From positions 1 to 64,000 of the forward strand of contig JAKFER010000137.1 in assembly GCA_036675565.1 (NCBI GenBank): a stretch of 64,000 nt of DNA, written 5' to 3'. The notes beneath the pieces are model-generated. The model saw only the letters and a program-made list of their open reading frames with translations. It did no database searches and was not told the origin of the DNA. Both the position numbers and the translations under genes were made by a program. How positions within the stretch are numbered: the stretch's first letter is position 1; every line of letters starts with the position of its first letter. Below are positions 34,369 through 43,558 of this stretch, in pieces. This DNA comes from JACCYQ01 sp036675565. GTDB taxonomy: Bacteria; Bacteroidota; Bacteroidia; Chitinophagales; Chitinophagaceae.

Positions 34369-35562
34369 TTAATTGGCAGCCTGGTCATAAGGAATATAAT
34401 TTTGCCAATACCATGGCGTATAGGTGTCCCCGATAGTTACAGCTAACAGGGTTTTAAAAATACTTTCGGCATTATCACTATTACTTAATATTATAATTCC
34501 GGTTCCCTGCCTGGGAAAAATAATTGAATAGTGCTGAAAGCCATCTCCATGACCTTCTTTAAAGGCGCCCCATCCAAAAGTCGATTCCAATAACCCCCAC
34601 CCCAATCCGTAACTCAGTTTGATAGCATCATTAGCAGTTGAATCACGCAAACTGTATAAACCAAATTGCTGAATTGACCTGAGCCTGATCTGTGGTCTGA
34701 ACATTTCGCTGGTTGTTTCCTTCTTTAATAAAGTGTTTGATAATATTGCCTGAATAAACAGCGTGTAATCATCAAGATTAGTTTCCAAAGTGCTGGCAGA
34801 TCTGGCTTCATTGTCTTTATCTTTTTGATATAACTCGCCTTTACTCTTATGACCAAAAGAATAATCGTTTTCAAATGAAGGTTGCCAGGTATAGGATGAA
34901 TTTTTCATTCCCAGCGGAACAAATATTTTCTCCTGCATCAAATCTTCCAATGAACGATCCAGCATTTTCTCCAGTACTACCTGCAGGTAAACCAACCCTT
35001 CCCCTGAGTAACTGTATTTTAATCCAGGTTCAAATTTTACACGAAGTTTCTGATCTGCTTCAAACCACCGCCAGTTTGGAAATCCTGAAGTATGATTCAA
35101 ACACATTCTTGCGGTGATCTTATGGTATAAAGTATCCGTTTTTAAATCGCTATAGTTATCATGCCATTTGGTTAATGGGTCATATTCATAAATGGGTTTT
35201 GGCAAATATTTTTGTAATGATTTATCCAGATCCAAAATGCCTTCTTCAACCAATTTCATAACCAATACAGCGAAGACAGCCTTACTCAGGGAAGCTCCAT
35301 AAATGTTTGTTTGAGTTTGGAGTTGCTCTTTGGTATCAATTCGTTTATAACCAAATGCTTTTTTATAAACCGGCTGATGATTATTAAATATACTGATAGC
35401 CAGTCCATGCACACTGGCGGCTTTCATTAACGATGTTATATTTTTATTTAAAGAATCAAAAGAGATTTTGCTTTGATCCAATCTTGTAACAGACTGGGCC
35501 ATCAAACCAACGTAAGATGTTGTAATGAATAGAATTAAAAAAAAAGTTTTAATAATCGTCAA
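34369..35562 (-). CDS. Secreted serine hydrolase, class C beta-lactamase-like
   Basis: The 397-residue protein begins with a signal peptide (about residues 1-22, ending LMAQ). The S-x-x-K motif is S91-L-S-K94. The second motif reads YSYSGEG, with Tyr kept but Asn of Y-x-N replaced, a variant known in this hydrolase group. The third is H-G-D-G in EGHGDGFQ. It likely acts as a periplasmic esterase or peptidase rather than a true beta-lactamase. The frame begins with TTG at 35562; no in-frame ATG upstream of the signal was seen, so TTG initiation is assumed. It is the second such hydrolase in the window but not closely similar to the one at 22548. Confidence 0.87.
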   Translation of the reverse strand: MTIIKTFFLILFITTSYVGLMAQSVTRLDQSKISFDSLNKNITSLMKAASVHGLAISIFNNHQPVYKKAFGYKRIDTKEQLQTQTNIYGASLSKAVFAVLVMKLVEEGILDLDKSLQKYLPKPIYEYDPLTKWHDNYSDLKTDTLYHKITARMCLNHTSGFPNWRWFEADQKLRVKFEPGLKYSYSGEGLVYLQVVLEKMLDRSLEDLMQEKIFVPLGMKNSSYTWQPSFENDYSFGHKSKGELYQKDKDNEARSASTLETNLDDYTLFIQAILSNTLLKKETTSEMFRPQIRLRSIQQFGLYSLRDSTANDAIKLSYGLGWGLLESTFGWGAFKEGHGDGFQHYSIIFPRQGTGIIILSNSDNAESIFKTLLAVTIGDTYTPWYWQNYIPYDQAAN

Positions 35563-35617
35563 TGAAATATTTTTTATGTTAATATTATTTTGACTTTAGA
35601 TCAGTAAAAAAAGTTAA

Positions 35618-36115
35618 TCAATGCAAACTAACTACCCTGCTGATCTTCCATTCATTATTTTTTTGTTGCCAGATGATAATAAATTTTCCTGGCTCAGATG
35701 GTTCGTCTGCTTTTTGCGTATTATTCTTAAACCTGTGCAATCCCATTTCAATGGCACCAAAATTTTTTATAGGATATACTTCAATGCTACCCTTTACCAA
35801 CTCTCGTGTTACTTTACCACACACATTTTTTTTTGTTGATTCAACGGTTTCTTCTTTAGAATTTGAAAAGCCTCCCTGGTCGTGGTAAAATTCAAGATCA
35901 TCCGCATAAAAATCGCTGTAAGTTGCCAGGTTAACATCACAGGTATTGTATGCATGAAAGAACAAGCTATCGAGATGCACGATCGTATCGTACAATGCCT
36001 GGTCATCAGGTTTGTATGAATATGCCTGCTTGCTTGTATTTGTTTTAGTTGATGTACAAGCATAAAATACCACTGCAAATGATAATACTAATAAATAGCT
36101 TATTGATTTTTTCAT
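35618..36115 (-). CDS. Lipoprotein with NTF2-like (DUF4440) domain
   Basis: From the ATG at 36115 the 165-residue product starts MKKSISYLLVLSFAVVFYAC, a lipobox with Cys20. The remaining domain matches the cone-shaped NTF2/DUF4440 fold: DDQALYDTIVHLDSLFFHAYNTCDVN, YSDFYADDLEFYHDQGGF, and a last strand FIIIWQQKNNEWKISRVVSLH. Such domains bind small ligands or act as snoal-like enzymes; no catalytic residue is certain. The longer frame to 36154 adds a non-signal stretch and was rejected. It lies 55 bp upstream of the serine hydrolase on the same strand and could be cotranscribed. Confidence 0.85.
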   Translation of the reverse strand: MKKSISYLLVLSFAVVFYACTSTKTNTSKQAYSYKPDDQALYDTIVHLDSLFFHAYNTCDVNLATYSDFYADDLEFYHDQGGFSNSKEETVESTKKNVCGKVTRELVKGSIEVYPIKNFGAIEMGLHRFKNNTQKADEPSEPGKFIIIWQQKNNEWKISRVVSLH

Positions 36116-36211
36116 TGAATTTAAATTACAAATAAATATTTTTAATGCATTCATAACTTCATTACAAAATAATCACCGACCTGAACCTATATCACTTACA
36201 AATTTATATGC

Positions 36212-36985
36212 ATGACACAACAACTAACAAGAGAAAGAAACAAGCTGCTTGTATCCATTGAGAAATTTTTGGAAGGCCCAATGATTTTACTTGGGTTTAT
36301 TTGGCTGATACTCCTTATTATAGAATTGATCTGGGGACTAACTAAAACTTTATTATATGCAAGTCTTACCATATGGGTCATATTTATCATTGATTTTGTA
36401 ATCAAATTTGTACTAGCCCCAGCCAAAATAAAATTTCTTAAAAAAAACTGGCTTACTGCTGTATCGTTATTGATTCCGGCATTAAGAGTTTTCCGGATTT
36501 TTAGATTTGTCAGGTTGCTCAGGGGCTTAAGAGGCATCCGGCTCGTACGGATTGTTTCATCGCTGAACAGGAGTATGAAAAGCCTGGGTGCAACAATGAA
36601 AAGAAGAGCATTTGGATATGTTTCATTACTTGCTTTAGTAGTAACCTTTGCCGGTGCTGCCGGTATGTATGCATATGAAAGTCCTAACCCGGGTTTTGAA
36701 AATTATGGAATGGCATTATGGTGGACAGCTATGCGGATCATTACAGCCGGAAGTGATTTCTGGCCTCTTACACCCGAAGGTCGCAGCCTGGCATTTTTAT
36801 TGGCATTATTTGGCTTTGGAATCTTTGGTTATGTAACAGCCACACTGGCTTCATTTTTTATTGGTCGCGATGCTGAAGAAAAAGATGCACCTATTGCAAG
36901 TGAACATACTTTGAAAGAATTAAAAGCCGAAATAAAAATGTTAACGAAAGCCATTCATGAAATAAAAACTAACCAGCATCCTTAA
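36212..36985 (+). CDS. Voltage-sensor cation channel with non-canonical pore filter
   Basis: The 257-residue protein has six membrane segments. S4 is clear at about 90-116 with Arg at nearly every third position (LRVFRIFRFVRLLRGLRGIRLVR). The pore region (about 160-215) reads ALWWTAMRIITAGSDFWPLTPEGR; where K+ channels have TVGYGD, this one has TAGSDFW at 178-184. S6 is followed by GYVTATLASFFIGRD and a coiled-coil-like tail (TLKELKAEIKMLTKAIHEIK). It belongs to the ion transporter/potassium channel family, but ion selectivity cannot be predicted from this filter. Its stop overlaps that of the convergent AI-2E family gene by 4 bp. Confidence 0.87.
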   Translation: MTQQLTRERNKLLVSIEKFLEGPMILLGFIWLILLIIELIWGLTKTLLYASLTIWVIFIIDFVIKFVLAPAKIKFLKKNWLTAVSLLIPALRVFRIFRFVRLLRGLRGIRLVRIVSSLNRSMKSLGATMKRRAFGYVSLLALVVTFAGAAGMYAYESPNPGFENYGMALWWTAMRIITAGSDFWPLTPEGRSLAFLLALFGFGIFGYVTATLASFFIGRDAEEKDAPIASEHTLKELKAEIKMLTKAIHEIKTNQHP

Positions 36986-38022
36986 CTGCTTTCTATTTGC
37001 TGTTTGTTTACATAAAGTTCTTTTACCAGTACAATTAAAATGACCATAAATGGTGTTGCTAGCACCAACCCCCAACCGCCTGTCAGCGGCGCCATCAGGA
37101 GTTGCGCAATAATAATCAGTGCTGGTGGAATATTTACCAGTTTTTGTTGAATCATGGGAGTAATAAAATTGCTTTCTACAACCTGGACCAGGATATAGAT
37201 ACCTGCAACAATTGCTGCGGTCGCAGGGCCTTGCATCAATGCCACCAGTACGGCAGGAACCATGGCGATAAGCGGGCCAAAGTTGGGTATAAAATTCAGT
37301 AAGCCTGCAATGATGGCCAACGCTAACCACATTGGTACTCCAAGAATTAATAAACCGATTGATGTTAAAACAAAAACCACGAACATGGCAAAGAGTTGTC
37401 CCTTTAACCACTTTTTCAAATTATCACCCACTTTTGACCATACATCCTGCGCTTTCTTTTGACCTTTTTTGGGCACCAGTTGAATAATGCCATCCCGGTA
37501 TAATTTGGGTGAAGCTGTAAAGAATATTCCCAAAAAAAGGATAACATATAAATCGCCAAATACACCAAAGGTTGATTGAAAAAAACGGCCTGCTAATGAT
37601 TGTGCCTTTTGCATGGATTCTGGCGAAGATGCTTTTTCAACAATTTTCTGCCCCACGGGGCTTTTCATCAATTGTGCTTTTGCATTTTCGATTGTCTTCG
37701 GAAGCGTATCTGTCAATTCTGCAACCTGGGTTTGCAACTTGGCGCCAATCAGCCAAAAAACAGCTATTATTAAAATAAATGTCCCTGCAATAGATATGGT
37801 TAAACTGACAGCAGGTTTCCATCCGGTTTTTCTTTGTATCAGCGAACTTAATCCCCTGAAAAAAACCGCAATTAATGATCCCGCCAGCAATAATAAAAAC
37901 ACATTGAATGTGGCCTTCAATAACAATAATATAACGACGATCAATGCGAATATGGACCCCGTTATCCAAACCTTCTTAACAAAACCTGGCTCCTGTTTAT
38001 TCTTTATTTCGTTAGCTGTCAT
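36982..38022 (-). CDS. AI-2E family transporter (PerM/YdiK-like permease)
   Basis: The 346-residue membrane protein has about eight helices. Two open the protein (VWITGSIFALIVVILLLLKATFNVFLLLLAGSLIAVFF), a soluble linker of about 90 residues follows (SSLIQRKTG..., then KTIENAKAQLMKSPVGQKIVEKA), and the conserved C-terminal half contains LILGVPMWLALAIIAGLLNFIPNFGPLIAMVPAVLVAL and the VVESNFITPMIQQKLVNIPP segment. These mark the AI-2E/UPF0118 family, whose members export small molecules or ions, for example Na+/H+; the AI-2 name does not prove the substrate here. It acts in the inner membrane. Confidence 0.92.
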   Translation of the reverse strand: MTANEIKNKQEPGFVKKVWITGSIFALIVVILLLLKATFNVFLLLLAGSLIAVFFRGLSSLIQRKTGWKPAVSLTISIAGTFILIIAVFWLIGAKLQTQVAELTDTLPKTIENAKAQLMKSPVGQKIVEKASSPESMQKAQSLAGRFFQSTFGVFGDLYVILFLGIFFTASPKLYRDGIIQLVPKKGQKKAQDVWSKVGDNLKKWLKGQLFAMFVVFVLTSIGLLILGVPMWLALAIIAGLLNFIPNFGPLIAMVPAVLVALMQGPATAAIVAGIYILVQVVESNFITPMIQQKLVNIPPALIIIAQLLMAPLTGGWGLVLATPFMVILIVLVKELYVNKQQIESS

Positions 38023-38192
38023 TTAAATTGTTTGTGCTGTTAATTTTAAAATTTAGAGTCAATCAACTTTACTTAAAATACCAGTTTAAAATAAATATGA
38101 TTTTTATTTTACAATTGTTGTGCCACCTGTTTTATAAACCTCTTTTACAACTTCCAAAGGCATAAATTTTGTGATCATATTCTTAAAAAATT

Positions 38193-38624
38193 ATGCATAT
38201 GGAAACTATGATGCAATCAACATTCGACAGGGTCAGGAAAAGCACACCGGATGCTATCAATCAAAAAATTGATCAAAAAACCCATCATAATATCCAGTAT
38301 TATTCCATGCAAAACGATATGGTGATAAAATCAAGAATAAAAGAATTAGATCGTGAATGGGATATTGAAAGAGTATTGGCATTAAATGCTTCCATCTTTG
38401 CATTAACTGGTGTCATACTGGGAGCAACCGTAAATAAAAAGTGGCTGATACTTCCCACAGTTGTAACTGCATTTTTAGCACAGCACGCTATTCAAGGCTG
38501 GTGCCCACCTTTACCTTTATTCAGAAAAACCGGTATTCGTTCAAGAAAAGAAATTGATCATGAACGTTATAGCCTGTTGGAAATATTGGAAAACAGGAAA
38601 GCATTGGATGAAGATTATCAATAA
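38193..38624 (+). CDS. DUF2892 domain membrane protein
   Basis: The 143-residue product has a polar N-terminal half (about 1-65) and then the DUF2892-type segment WDIERVLALNASIFALTGVILGATVNKKWLILPTVVTAFLAQHAIQGWCPPLPLFRKTGIRSRKEI, with two membrane helices and the conserved GWCPP motif. In other proteins this domain accompanies rhodanese modules; here it stands alone with an N-terminal extension. Function is unknown. The first ATG gives MHMETM; M3 is an equally good start. Its end overlaps the end of the convergent GNAT gene by 7 bp. Confidence 0.82.
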   Translation: MHMETMMQSTFDRVRKSTPDAINQKIDQKTHHNIQYYSMQNDMVIKSRIKELDREWDIERVLALNASIFALTGVILGATVNKKWLILPTVVTAFLAQHAIQGWCPPLPLFRKTGIRSRKEIDHERYSLLEILENRKALDEDYQ

Positions 38625-39124
38625 AAAAATGTCTCATTTTTAAATTCATAGGTAATCTCCTCAGCTGCTCCATCGTTTTTTATGAATCCCAACCGCTCAA
38701 AAAGATGTTGGGCTTTAATATTATCCCGGCTTGTAATGGCGATGATTTTTTTCAATCCAATGTTTTGAATACCGAAGCGTATGGATAATTGTAAAGCATT
38801 AGTCATAAAACCATTTCCCTGGTAAGCAGGTAATAAAACACAACCTAATTCTCCACAAGCATTATCAAACCCTCGATAAAATCCGCAGGAACCCATTATT
38901 TTATTGGTCGATTTAAAAACAATTCCCCAATGAATACTTTCACTCTTTAAATAATCCTGGTTGATTTTTTCAAGCATTTGCAAAGCTTCCGATTCTGTAG
39001 AAGCTTTTTTTGCATTATAAAAAGAAATGTCGACAATTTCTATGATTTCAGCGGGGTCAATTTGCCGGAGCATAATTTTTTCGCCAGATAAAACAGGGAA
39101 ACTTTCATAAGGAGGCTTGTTCAT
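38618..39124 (-). CDS. GNAT family N-acetyltransferase
   Basis: The 168-residue protein has the RimJ/RimL-type GNAT fold: the N-terminal strand LSGEKIMLRQIDPAEIIEIVD, IHWGIVFKSTNKIMGSCGFYRGFDN, the acetyl-CoA pyrophosphate loop LLPAYQGNGFMTNALQLSIRF (Q-x-x-G-x-G/A), and ALxLxEx-like IIAITSRDNIKAQHLFERLGF. It transfers an acetyl group to an amine, perhaps a ribosomal protein terminus or a small molecule. It lies 11 bp downstream of the PLP decarboxylase, an arrangement that would allow acetylation of an amine produced by that enzyme, though this is only an inference from position. Confidence 0.88.
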   Translation of the reverse strand: MNKPPYESFPVLSGEKIMLRQIDPAEIIEIVDISFYNAKKASTESEALQMLEKINQDYLKSESIHWGIVFKSTNKIMGSCGFYRGFDNACGELGCVLLPAYQGNGFMTNALQLSIRFGIQNIGLKKIIAITSRDNIKAQHLFERLGFIKNDGAAEEITYEFKNETFFY

Positions 39125-39135
39125 TCGATTAAAAT

Positions 39136-40662
39136 TTATCCCAATTTCATTAATCGTTCTTTATAAATATTTTGACCTTCACGTAAAACTATTTTCACCA
39201 AAGTCTCGAGGTCTGAATAATTTGTTCTGAAATTTACTATACACACCCGCAGGCAATATTTTCCATTTACAATGGCATTGCTGAGAAAGACTTCGCCACC
39301 GGCCTGTAAACGATTTAATAATTTTTCGTTTAGCTCATTTAAATATTCCATTGTTTCATTAGCATCAGGTGTATACCGGAATGTGGTAATACTTAAATGA
39401 TGTGTTATGGGTTCCAGGTGCTCAGTTTGTTCAATTAATTCATAAAGCGATTTTGCCAAATGAATATCCTTACGGATCATACCGGCTAATCCATTTCTGC
39501 CCACTTGTTTCAATGACATCCAAACTTTTAAAGCCCTGAATCCCCTTGAATTTTGCATGCCATATTCATGAAAATTTACAGGAGCATCTTCACCGTTACC
39601 ACCAAAATTATAATACTCAGGTGTAAAACTAAATGCATCATGTAAATGACGGGGATCCCTAACCAGGATACAGCCCGCTTCTAGTGGACTATACAACCAT
39701 TTATGCGGATCAAGTGCAATCGAATCCGCTAAAGACAATCCTTTAAAATTTTCAGCAAGTTCAGGTAAACAAGCTGCCGGTGCCCCGTATGCGCCATCAA
39801 TATGAAACCAAAGATTTTCTGATTTACAAAATGCAGCAATTTCCTGGAGCGGATCTATAACACCAGTTGATACAGAACCGGCATTACCAATGACTAAAAA
39901 TGGTTTATGCCCGTATTGCTTATCTTCTTTAATCATTTTTTTCAAATGGCTGATGTTCATTTGCTGATCTGGCAAACAATCAATCCAGCGAATGGAATTG
40001 GTACCATGTCCAAACAAATCAGTGGCTTTATGAATCCATGTATGTGTTCCTTTTGCACAATAAATGGTGTGGCGTCTTTTTTCTTTATACCCGGTTGAAT
40101 TTTGAGATGGATCGATGGAAATTTCCGGTAACCCATCTTGCCTGATGTCACCATCTATTTTATTTCTCCTGGCAGCTAAAAAGCCCAGGAAATTCGCCAT
40201 ATTTCCACCGCTCACAAACAGTCCGCCACAATCTTCCTGGTAGCCAATTAAATTTGACAGCCATTGAATGGTTTGCTTTTCAATTTCAGTAGCCATGGGT
40301 GATAAAGCAAATGCGCCCACATTTGCATTTATTGATGCAGCCAGTAAATCTGCCAATGCACCAATGGGAGCCGCTGACGAAGTAATGTAACCCCAGAATT
40401 TTGGATGCCCATTAAATAATGAATGATCAAACAGCAAGCGTGTTGTTTCGTTTATGATGGTAACCGTATCTTCTCCATCTTCAGGCAACGAATGATTCCT
40501 AAGGACTTTTTGTATATCGACTGGCTTAGCTCCAGTTGTAACTTTTTTATTTGGTAGATCTTCGAGAAACGATGTGATTTCATCAACCAAAATATGACCC
40601 GCATGATTAAATTCGTTCGCCGGCATATTTAATGAAGAAGTCTCACTGATCATCTTGTCCAT
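39136..40662 (-). CDS. PLP-dependent group II amino acid decarboxylase
   Basis: The 508-residue protein belongs to the aromatic-L-amino-acid/glutamate decarboxylase family. Seen features are HPKFWGYITSSAAPIGALADLL (about 86-107), the substrate-side segment GLFVSGGNMANFLG (147-160), D289 in HIDGAYGAPA, which pairs with the pyridine N, and the PLP lysine K321 in DPHKWLYSP. It converts an amino acid to the amine and CO2; the residues that separate aromatic from acidic substrates cannot be judged by eye. A GNAT gene follows after 11 bp. No substrate transporter is adjacent. Confidence 0.9.
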   Translation of the reverse strand: MDKMISETSSLNMPANEFNHAGHILVDEITSFLEDLPNKKVTTGAKPVDIQKVLRNHSLPEDGEDTVTIINETTRLLFDHSLFNGHPKFWGYITSSAAPIGALADLLAASINANVGAFALSPMATEIEKQTIQWLSNLIGYQEDCGGLFVSGGNMANFLGFLAARRNKIDGDIRQDGLPEISIDPSQNSTGYKEKRRHTIYCAKGTHTWIHKATDLFGHGTNSIRWIDCLPDQQMNISHLKKMIKEDKQYGHKPFLVIGNAGSVSTGVIDPLQEIAAFCKSENLWFHIDGAYGAPAACLPELAENFKGLSLADSIALDPHKWLYSPLEAGCILVRDPRHLHDAFSFTPEYYNFGGNGEDAPVNFHEYGMQNSRGFRALKVWMSLKQVGRNGLAGMIRKDIHLAKSLYELIEQTEHLEPITHHLSITTFRYTPDANETMEYLNELNEKLLNRLQAGGEVFLSNAIVNGKYCLRVCIVNFRTNYSDLETLVKIVLREGQNIYKERLMKLG

Positions 40663-40828
40663 CTGGTTAGTTTTTTGGTGTGAAAGAATTTAGGCAGATA
40701 GGGATATTTGTTTTTCAGAGGACAGGCATTTAAATTTAATAATATTATACGGTAATTGATCCAGGTTGATCGTTTAATAAATTTTGTGGCGCTTATAATC
40801 TGTTGTTTTTAAAAAAAAATTTAGAAAA

Positions 40829-40862
40829 TAAAAAAAGGCCACCCGTTAAGATGACCTCCTTT
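40829..40862 (-). terminator. Terminator of the susC-susD-lipoprotein operon
   Basis: On the minus strand AGGTCA and TGGCCT (with one G-U) form the stem, with A-rich sequence before it and a run of seven T after it. It lies about 22 bp past the lipoprotein stop. Confidence 0.75.
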
Positions 40863-40883
40863 ATAAATGCTCATAATAAATTC

Positions 40884-41756
40884 TTATTGCTTTTCCAGAA
40901 CGATCTTATATGAACCAAAACCTCCGGCCCCAACTGTATGCGATAATACAACACTAACGATTCCATCACAGGGAGCAACAAAATTTTCAACACTTGGAAC
41001 AGACTGAACAGAAATCGGACCATATGGCCAACTGGCACCTCCATATCCATCTCCATAAACCTGTTTTGTAACAGAGACCGAATTATCTGCAGGATTTACC
41101 TGTACAATAATTGGCTGTGCATTATCTGCAGGATAGGTGAACGAAAATTTTGTATCATCAATTTTAGTAACAACTACCACATCACCTGCACCATAATCAC
41201 CCCATTCATCATCCACTACTACAAAATTTCCCTGGTACTGTTCCGGATCGTATGCGCAAACGGCTCCATAGCGGATAAATGTACTGGCGCCGGGTTGTGC
41301 AGCCACACCAGCAGAATGAGCTGTACCTACCACTGGAAATGCCTGGTACGTGGTGCCATTCATTACGATATTTGCGCCGATATCAAATTGATCACCCAAT
41401 ACAATAGGTTCATTAAACAAGGTTTCCAACTGGGTACCAGTAATGGTAAATGTAGATGGAAATGTAGTTGCTGATTCAATGGTTTTTACATTGCCTTTAT
41501 TTCCATTTTTCATTACTACAATATCCATTTTTTCAGGTGCGATATCTTCGTCAAAAAAAAGATCGACCGTAAATGTTCCGCTAAAATTTCCAGGTTCAAC
41601 CGCATCAATCACCTGGTCGGTGGATGCATCTTTTAAGATCAGCGGCGTTGGAACCCTGACGAGGTCAGGAAGAATGGGGTTATCTTCTTTCCGGCAGGAA
41701 TGAAAGAAGGTAACCAACAGACTTAATATAAAGAGATAATTAACTGCTTTTTTCAT
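40884..41756 (-). CDS. Lipoprotein, third gene of a SusCD-type operon
   Basis: From the ATG at 41756 the 290-residue product starts MKKAVNYLFILSLLVTFFHSC, with Cys21 in the lipobox. The body is all-beta and rich in Asp, Gly and Val, with no catalytic motif. Position, 53 bp after susD, suggests a surface lipoprotein that binds the same ligand, comparable to SusE/SusF in role; sequence similarity to them was not evident. The start at 41789 adds residues before the signal and was rejected. A terminator follows. Confidence 0.82.
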   Translation of the reverse strand: MKKAVNYLFILSLLVTFFHSCRKEDNPILPDLVRVPTPLILKDASTDQVIDAVEPGNFSGTFTVDLFFDEDIAPEKMDIVVMKNGNKGNVKTIESATTFPSTFTITGTQLETLFNEPIVLGDQFDIGANIVMNGTTYQAFPVVGTAHSAGVAAQPGASTFIRYGAVCAYDPEQYQGNFVVVDDEWGDYGAGDVVVVTKIDDTKFSFTYPADNAQPIIVQVNPADNSVSVTKQVYGDGYGGASWPYGPISVQSVPSVENFVAPCDGIVSVVLSHTVGAGGFGSYKIVLEKQ

Positions 41757-41809
41757 CTGATTGTGTTTATTGATTTTTTTAATTGTCATTTGGAATCTTC
41801 ATAAATAAT

Positions 41810-43546
41810 TTATGGTATCCAGAAAACTTTGTATGAAGACAGATCCGTTTTTTGTGGGGGAGCATTTGGATTGGTTTCCAGCTCTCCCTGGAACCATGGA
41901 AGCGTAAGTGGAAACGAACGGCTCGATTGAACCGGAACGGATTTCTGTGCACCAGGATTTACAGGGTCACCATTGATAGGTGGTTGTACCCTGCCTCCGG
42001 GCGCCATAGTTGCATCCAGCGGATCAAATACTACCGGGTATCCTGTTCTCCTGATATCGGTATACTGATCAACGGCACTTCCAATACTTGAAATCCATTT
42101 CTGGGTCATAATGATCTCCAGTTTTTTTTCATTACCAGCTGCAGTAAAATCACTCATCACTTCATCCACATAATCATTCATTTCACTGGTATTATAAATG
42201 GCTGGAACATTTTGTGATGGACTCACATAATTTGTAATAACGTGGTCAATTTGCCTGAATGATTCATTGATCGCTTCTTCCAATACAGCAGCTGCATCGC
42301 CTGCAACCAAACCTGTCTGAATCAATTCTGCTTCCAGGTATAACCTGTCCGCATAAGTGATCATCCTGTAAGGTGCCGCACCTGTTCCACTTGCACTGTT
42401 TGCTATGGTTGCAGTGCCATCATCATACTTGCCACCAACGGGATAAATACCGTACATGCTGATCGTATTTTGCTGGCTCCTGTCGCGGTCTGGTCCTACC
42501 GAACCAAAATAGATAGATACAAATGCGCCATCCCGGTATTCCGTCTGGTTACCTTCCCTGGGCGCTTGTGTAGGTGAAACCTGGTTGTAGAAGTAATAGG
42601 GTATTCTTGGATCTTCAATGCCTGTGAATATGCGTGGATTATAACCTTTTAATATTTCATAAAACCAGGGGCTCACATGATTGCTCCGCTGGGAAGCAAA
42701 ATAAGTTGCAAACCCGGGATTACGGTCATCAGTAGCCGCATTTATGCCATACGGAATTAAAAAACTTTCACCCACATTATTGATCAACCCGGATGGATTG
42801 TTTAACAATTGATTTACTTCAGCAGAAACATCTTTTACTTTTCTAATCTGCGTATACAATTTCAATTTGATGGTATTGGCAGCTTTCAACCAGTTATCCA
42901 AATTTCCACCATAAATAATATCATCATCACCGGGTTCAAATGCATTGGGTGCGGTTGTATTTTCCAGGTCTGCAATGCCACTGTTCAGGATATTAAAAAT
43001 GCTGTCATAAATAGCTGCATCATCATCAAACTTTGGATACAATATTCCTTCTCTCATTTTGTTTGCTTCAGAAAAAGGAACATCTCCAAATACATCAACG
43101 ATCTGGCTAAAAGTATATGCCTTCAGGATTTTGGCAATACCTGCATAATGTGTATTACCAGCGGCAGATGACCGTATGATTATATCTTCCAGGTTATTCA
43201 GCACACCATACACCGGTTGTGTTGCACCTGCAGGTGGAGAAGTTGCATACAACTTCGACCATGCCAGTCCCAGGTAAAATTCATTACCTGTAGCTCCATA
43301 TTGATCAGGCTCTTCCCGGGTGGACATCTGGTGTGTATAAACGGAAAGGATTTGCGAAAGCCCGCCATTATCCTCGCCCATGGCCAATGCATCACCCAAT
43401 GTTCTTTGTGCCCAGGGTAATAATTTAGACACTTCGATATCGGTTGGATTGTTTGGATCTGTATTGATATCCAGGAAATCCTTTTTGCAGGATACTGTAA
43501 ACAAAACCAGCACGATTATTAAAATTTGTCGGATCATTTTATTCAT
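41810..43546 (-). CDS. SusD/RagB family outer-membrane lipoprotein (SusD-like 2 group)
   Basis: The 578-residue protein has lipobox ILIIVLVLFTVSC (Cys20) followed by the typical KKDFLDINTDPNNPTD opening of the SusD-like 2 group. TPR-like helices, including LGDALAMGEDNGGLSQILSVYTHQM and AGIAKILKAYTFSQIVDVFGDVPFSEA, are visible; the last is the best-conserved SusD motif. It forms the lid on the SusC barrel and captures a nutrient at the cell surface. The SusD-like 2 group often goes with peptide or unknown ligands, and no glycan enzyme genes are nearby, so the substrate may not be a glycan. It starts 12 bp after susC. Confidence 0.92.
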   Translation of the reverse strand: MNKMIRQILIIVLVLFTVSCKKDFLDINTDPNNPTDIEVSKLLPWAQRTLGDALAMGEDNGGLSQILSVYTHQMSTREEPDQYGATGNEFYLGLAWSKLYATSPPAGATQPVYGVLNNLEDIIIRSSAAGNTHYAGIAKILKAYTFSQIVDVFGDVPFSEANKMREGILYPKFDDDAAIYDSIFNILNSGIADLENTTAPNAFEPGDDDIIYGGNLDNWLKAANTIKLKLYTQIRKVKDVSAEVNQLLNNPSGLINNVGESFLIPYGINAATDDRNPGFATYFASQRSNHVSPWFYEILKGYNPRIFTGIEDPRIPYYFYNQVSPTQAPREGNQTEYRDGAFVSIYFGSVGPDRDRSQQNTISMYGIYPVGGKYDDGTATIANSASGTGAAPYRMITYADRLYLEAELIQTGLVAGDAAAVLEEAINESFRQIDHVITNYVSPSQNVPAIYNTSEMNDYVDEVMSDFTAAGNEKKLEIIMTQKWISSIGSAVDQYTDIRRTGYPVVFDPLDATMAPGGRVQPPINGDPVNPGAQKSVPVQSSRSFPLTLPWFQGELETNPNAPPQKTDLSSYKVFWIP

Positions 43547-43558
43547 GTTTTAGATTGA

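Noticed and set aside
36941..37411. 156-residue minus-strand frame overlapping the AI-2E permease
   Set aside because: It lies in another frame of a clear membrane-protein gene, is rich in Cys/His/Arg and has no plausible domain.
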